Shown one piece after another: positions 62,175 to 64,000 of a stretch of DNA of 64,000 nt. Location: NCBI GenBank assembly GCA_934725305.1, contig CAKVBA010000008.1, forward strand, positions 1 through 64,000. Direction: 5' to 3'. Source of the stretch: an uncultured Parabacteroides sp. GTDB lineage: Bacteria > Bacteroidota > Bacteroidia > Bacteroidales > Tannerellaceae. Position 1 is the first letter of the stretch; each line of letters starts with the position of its first letter. The notes beneath the pieces are model-generated. The model had not been told where the DNA came from. It ran no database searches and saw only the letters and a program-made list of their open reading frames with translations. A program made the translations under genes and the position numbers.

Positions 62175-62843
62175 ATGAATATCACTCAGAATTTAGTACA
62201 ACTGAAAGCGTCGCTGCCCCAAGGCGTGACGCTGGTTGCCGTCTCGAAGTTTCATCCTGTGCCGGCCCTACAAGAGGCTTATGATGCAGGACAACGTGTG
62301 TTTGGTGAAAGCAGGGCACAGGAGCTGGTTGCCAAACAGAAAGTACTTCCTGAAGATATACAATGGCATTTCATCGGGCCTTTACAGAGTAACAAGGTGA
62401 AAGAGATTGCCCCTTTCATCACCATGATCCACAGCATCGATTCCCTGAAGTTGCTGCAAGAGGTGAATAAGCAGGCAGCCAAGCACAACCGCGTTATTCG
62501 TGTACTACTGGAAATACATGTGGCTAAAGAAGAGAGCAAACATGGTTTTACTCCCGAAGAGTGTAAAGAACTACTGCAGCAGATATCACCGGAGATGCTG
62601 CCCAATGTCTGCATCTGCGGACTCATGGGCATGGCCACTCTCACAGATGACACCGCTTTGATCCGTTCGGAATTCCAACAGATAAAAGCACTCTTTGACG
62701 AATTGAAAAGCTCCTGTTTCAAAGACCGGACCGAGTTTGCGGAACTTTCCATGGGAATGAGCCACGACTATCCGATCGCCATTGAAGAGGGAAGCACTAT
62801 GATTCGTGTGGGAACCTTTATATTCGGGGAAAGAGAATATTGA
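62175..62843 (+). CDS. YggS/PROSC-family PLP-binding protein
   Basis: This 222-residue single-domain fold-type III PLP protein helps keep pyridoxal phosphate balanced. 'LVAVSKFHPVPAL' has the PLP lysine, 'GESRAQELVAK', 'WHFIGPLQSNKVKEI' and 'LSMGMSHDYPIAIEEGSTMIRVGTFIFG' are diagnostic. It lies between DUF4494 and the DHOD-like gene, with short gaps on both sides. Confidence 0.94.
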   Translation: MNITQNLVQLKASLPQGVTLVAVSKFHPVPALQEAYDAGQRVFGESRAQELVAKQKVLPEDIQWHFIGPLQSNKVKEIAPFITMIHSIDSLKLLQEVNKQAAKHNRVIRVLLEIHVAKEESKHGFTPEECKELLQQISPEMLPNVCICGLMGMATLTDDTALIRSEFQQIKALFDELKSSCFKDRTEFAELSMGMSHDYPIAIEEGSTMIRVGTFIFGEREY

Positions 62844-62873
62844 TAAGCAAACGTAAATAAACAAATAAGAGAC

Positions 62874-63851
62874 ATGATTGATTTAAAAACACAATATGCA
62901 GGACTGACTCTGCGTAATCCAATCATCGTTGGAAGTTCAGGATTGACCAACAATCCGGAACATAACAAAGAGTATGAAAAGGCCGGTGCCGGCGCCATCG
63001 TGCTCAAATCTCTTTTCGAAGAACAGATTGAAATGCAATGCGGTTCACTGATGCATGAATCTGACTATCCGGAAGCAACCGACTATATACGGGAATATGT
63101 AAAATCTAACCAGGTCAACGACTATCTGGAACTGATCAAGAAGAGCAAAGAGCTGTGTACCATTCCTATCATTGCCAGCATCAACTGCTACAAGTCTGAT
63201 ACATGGATCGACTTTGCACGCCAGATCGAACTGGCTGGTGCCGATGCGTTGGAGCTGAATGTCTTCTTCATAGAAACAGACCTCGACAGCACATCAACTG
63301 ATGTGTACCAATTATATAGCCGGATTCTCCGCCGTGTAAAAGAGACTGTCTCTATCCCGGTCATCATCAAGCTGAGCAAATATTTCAACAACATCCCGGC
63401 CATGGTTCAGCATCTAAAGGCCAATGGTGCGGATGCGGTCGTATTATTCAACCGTTTCTATCAGCCTGACATCGACATCAACAATATGCAAATCGTTTCG
63501 GGCAACCTGTTCAGCAACCATTCCGACTTGAGCGATTCAATCCGCTGGACGGCCATCGTGTCTGGCAAGGTTCCGGGCATTGACATTGCCTGCTCAACCG
63601 GCGTACAGGATTGGGAAGATGTAATCAAATGTCTGCTGGCCGGCGCAAATGGTGTGCAGATCTGTAGAGCCATCTACACTCATGGTGCAGAAGTAATCAC
63701 CCAGATATTGACTTGCATCGAAGAATGGATGCATCATACACACTATCAGTCGGTGTCACAGTTCAAAGGCAAACTGAACTGCTCAAACATTCCCGACCCA
63801 AGCATGTATGAACGTTCGCAGTTTATGAAATATTTCTCAAACAGAGACTAA
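62874..63851 (+). CDS. Dihydroorotate dehydrogenase-like FMN protein
   Basis: This 325-residue TIM-barrel protein begins like PyrD class 1 ('YAGLTLRNPIIVGSSGLTNNPEHNKEYEKAGAGAIVLKSLFEEQI'). 'PIIASINCY', 'ADALELNVF', 'VIIKLSKYF', 'ADAVVLFNRFY' and 'STGVQDWEDVIKCLLAGANGVQICRAIY' give the FMN site. Bacteroidales genomes commonly carry this paralogue besides true pyrD, so its substrate is open. It is the last gene of the cluster and is followed by a terminator. Confidence 0.88.
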   Translation: MIDLKTQYAGLTLRNPIIVGSSGLTNNPEHNKEYEKAGAGAIVLKSLFEEQIEMQCGSLMHESDYPEATDYIREYVKSNQVNDYLELIKKSKELCTIPIIASINCYKSDTWIDFARQIELAGADALELNVFFIETDLDSTSTDVYQLYSRILRRVKETVSIPVIIKLSKYFNNIPAMVQHLKANGADAVVLFNRFYQPDIDINNMQIVSGNLFSNHSDLSDSIRWTAIVSGKVPGIDIACSTGVQDWEDVIKCLLAGANGVQICRAIYTHGAEVITQILTCIEEWMHHTHYQSVSQFKGKLNCSNIPDPSMYERSQFMKYFSNRD

Positions 63852-63933
63852 TTGCCCGTATGTCGGGCGGTGCGGCGAAACTTGCAAGCAGCACGCCCCG
63901 AAGAGGCAAAAGTCTATAAAACCCATAAATAAA

Positions 63934-63992
63934 GCGCTCAGCAAGTGACGATAGTCTGTTTCACAGAACTTTTCCCCTTGCTGGGCGTTTTG
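63934..63992 (+). terminator. Terminator after the DHOD-like gene
   Basis: GCGCTCAGCAAG and CTTGCTGGGCGT arms (12 bp with two wobble pairs) flank a 31-nt loop and are followed by TTTTGTTT. Confidence 0.78.
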
Positions 63993-64000
63993 TTTAACAC

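Overview
The window reads as a chromosomal segment of a gut-type Bacteroidales (Bacteroides or Parabacteroides-like). The evidence is the TAnnTTTG-type -7 promoter boxes, CTn-type tra genes, a Rho factor with an Asn/Gln-rich insert, a GH97 enzyme, DUF4494 and DUF4922 proteins, and the gene content overall. Species cannot be fixed from the sequence alone.

Layout. (1) Positions 1 to about 10.6 kb are one end of an integrative conjugative element. They hold a TraG ATPase cut off after Walker B, TraF (DUF4133), two tandem TraE-like DUF4134 proteins, an upstream Tra membrane protein, an MqsR-type toxin with an MqsA-Panacea fusion antitoxin, a replication module (primase, RepA-like ATPase, twin hairpins, 12-bp iterons), an HTH protein, an unknown protein and a tyrosine integrase. 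The flank just outside carries a 23-bp-period array of small palindromes. (2) 11.4-29 kb is ordinary chromosome: YeiH-type transporter, PBP1A, rhamnulose-1-phosphate aldolase, a giant alpha-2-macroglobulin lipoprotein, RecQ, PabB/PabC, the agmatine-to-putrescine pair AguA/AguB, and an M1 peptidase. (3) 29,674-34,424 is a discrete 4.75-kb transposon bounded by perfect 34-bp inverted repeats. It carries an IS1595-family transposase and a cargo operon: an AbaSI/PvuRts1I-like modification-dependent endonuclease, a basic coiled-coil protein, an unrecognised two-repeat protein, a 43-aa membrane peptide and a 53-aa basic peptide. A promoter and a roughly 130-nt, six-helix leader RNA precede the nuclease. 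This is the best candidate for an undescribed system. (4) 34.9-64 kb is housekeeping chromosome: GT2 + DUF4922, LpxK, ThiL, tRNA-Phe, an Rpn-family nuclease, an M13 peptidase, a nucleotidyltransferase, an MBL hydrolase, CysK, Rho, TilS, a zinc-ribbon protein, a Nif3-like protein, AspS, a GH97 glycosidase, tRNA-Pro, a beta-propeller lipoprotein, myo-inositol-phosphate synthase, DUF4494, a YggS-like protein and a DHOD-like protein.

The intergenic regions hold at least four interspersed repeat families: a ~344-bp element bounded by TTATTGTATTTTT (three full copies and two related shorter arrays), a ~200-bp foldback/MITE-like element (two full and three partial copies), a terminator-like hairpin family (six members), and a second 'ATAATTGYAAACT' repeat (four members). 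No CRISPR array, rRNA or prophage structural genes were seen.
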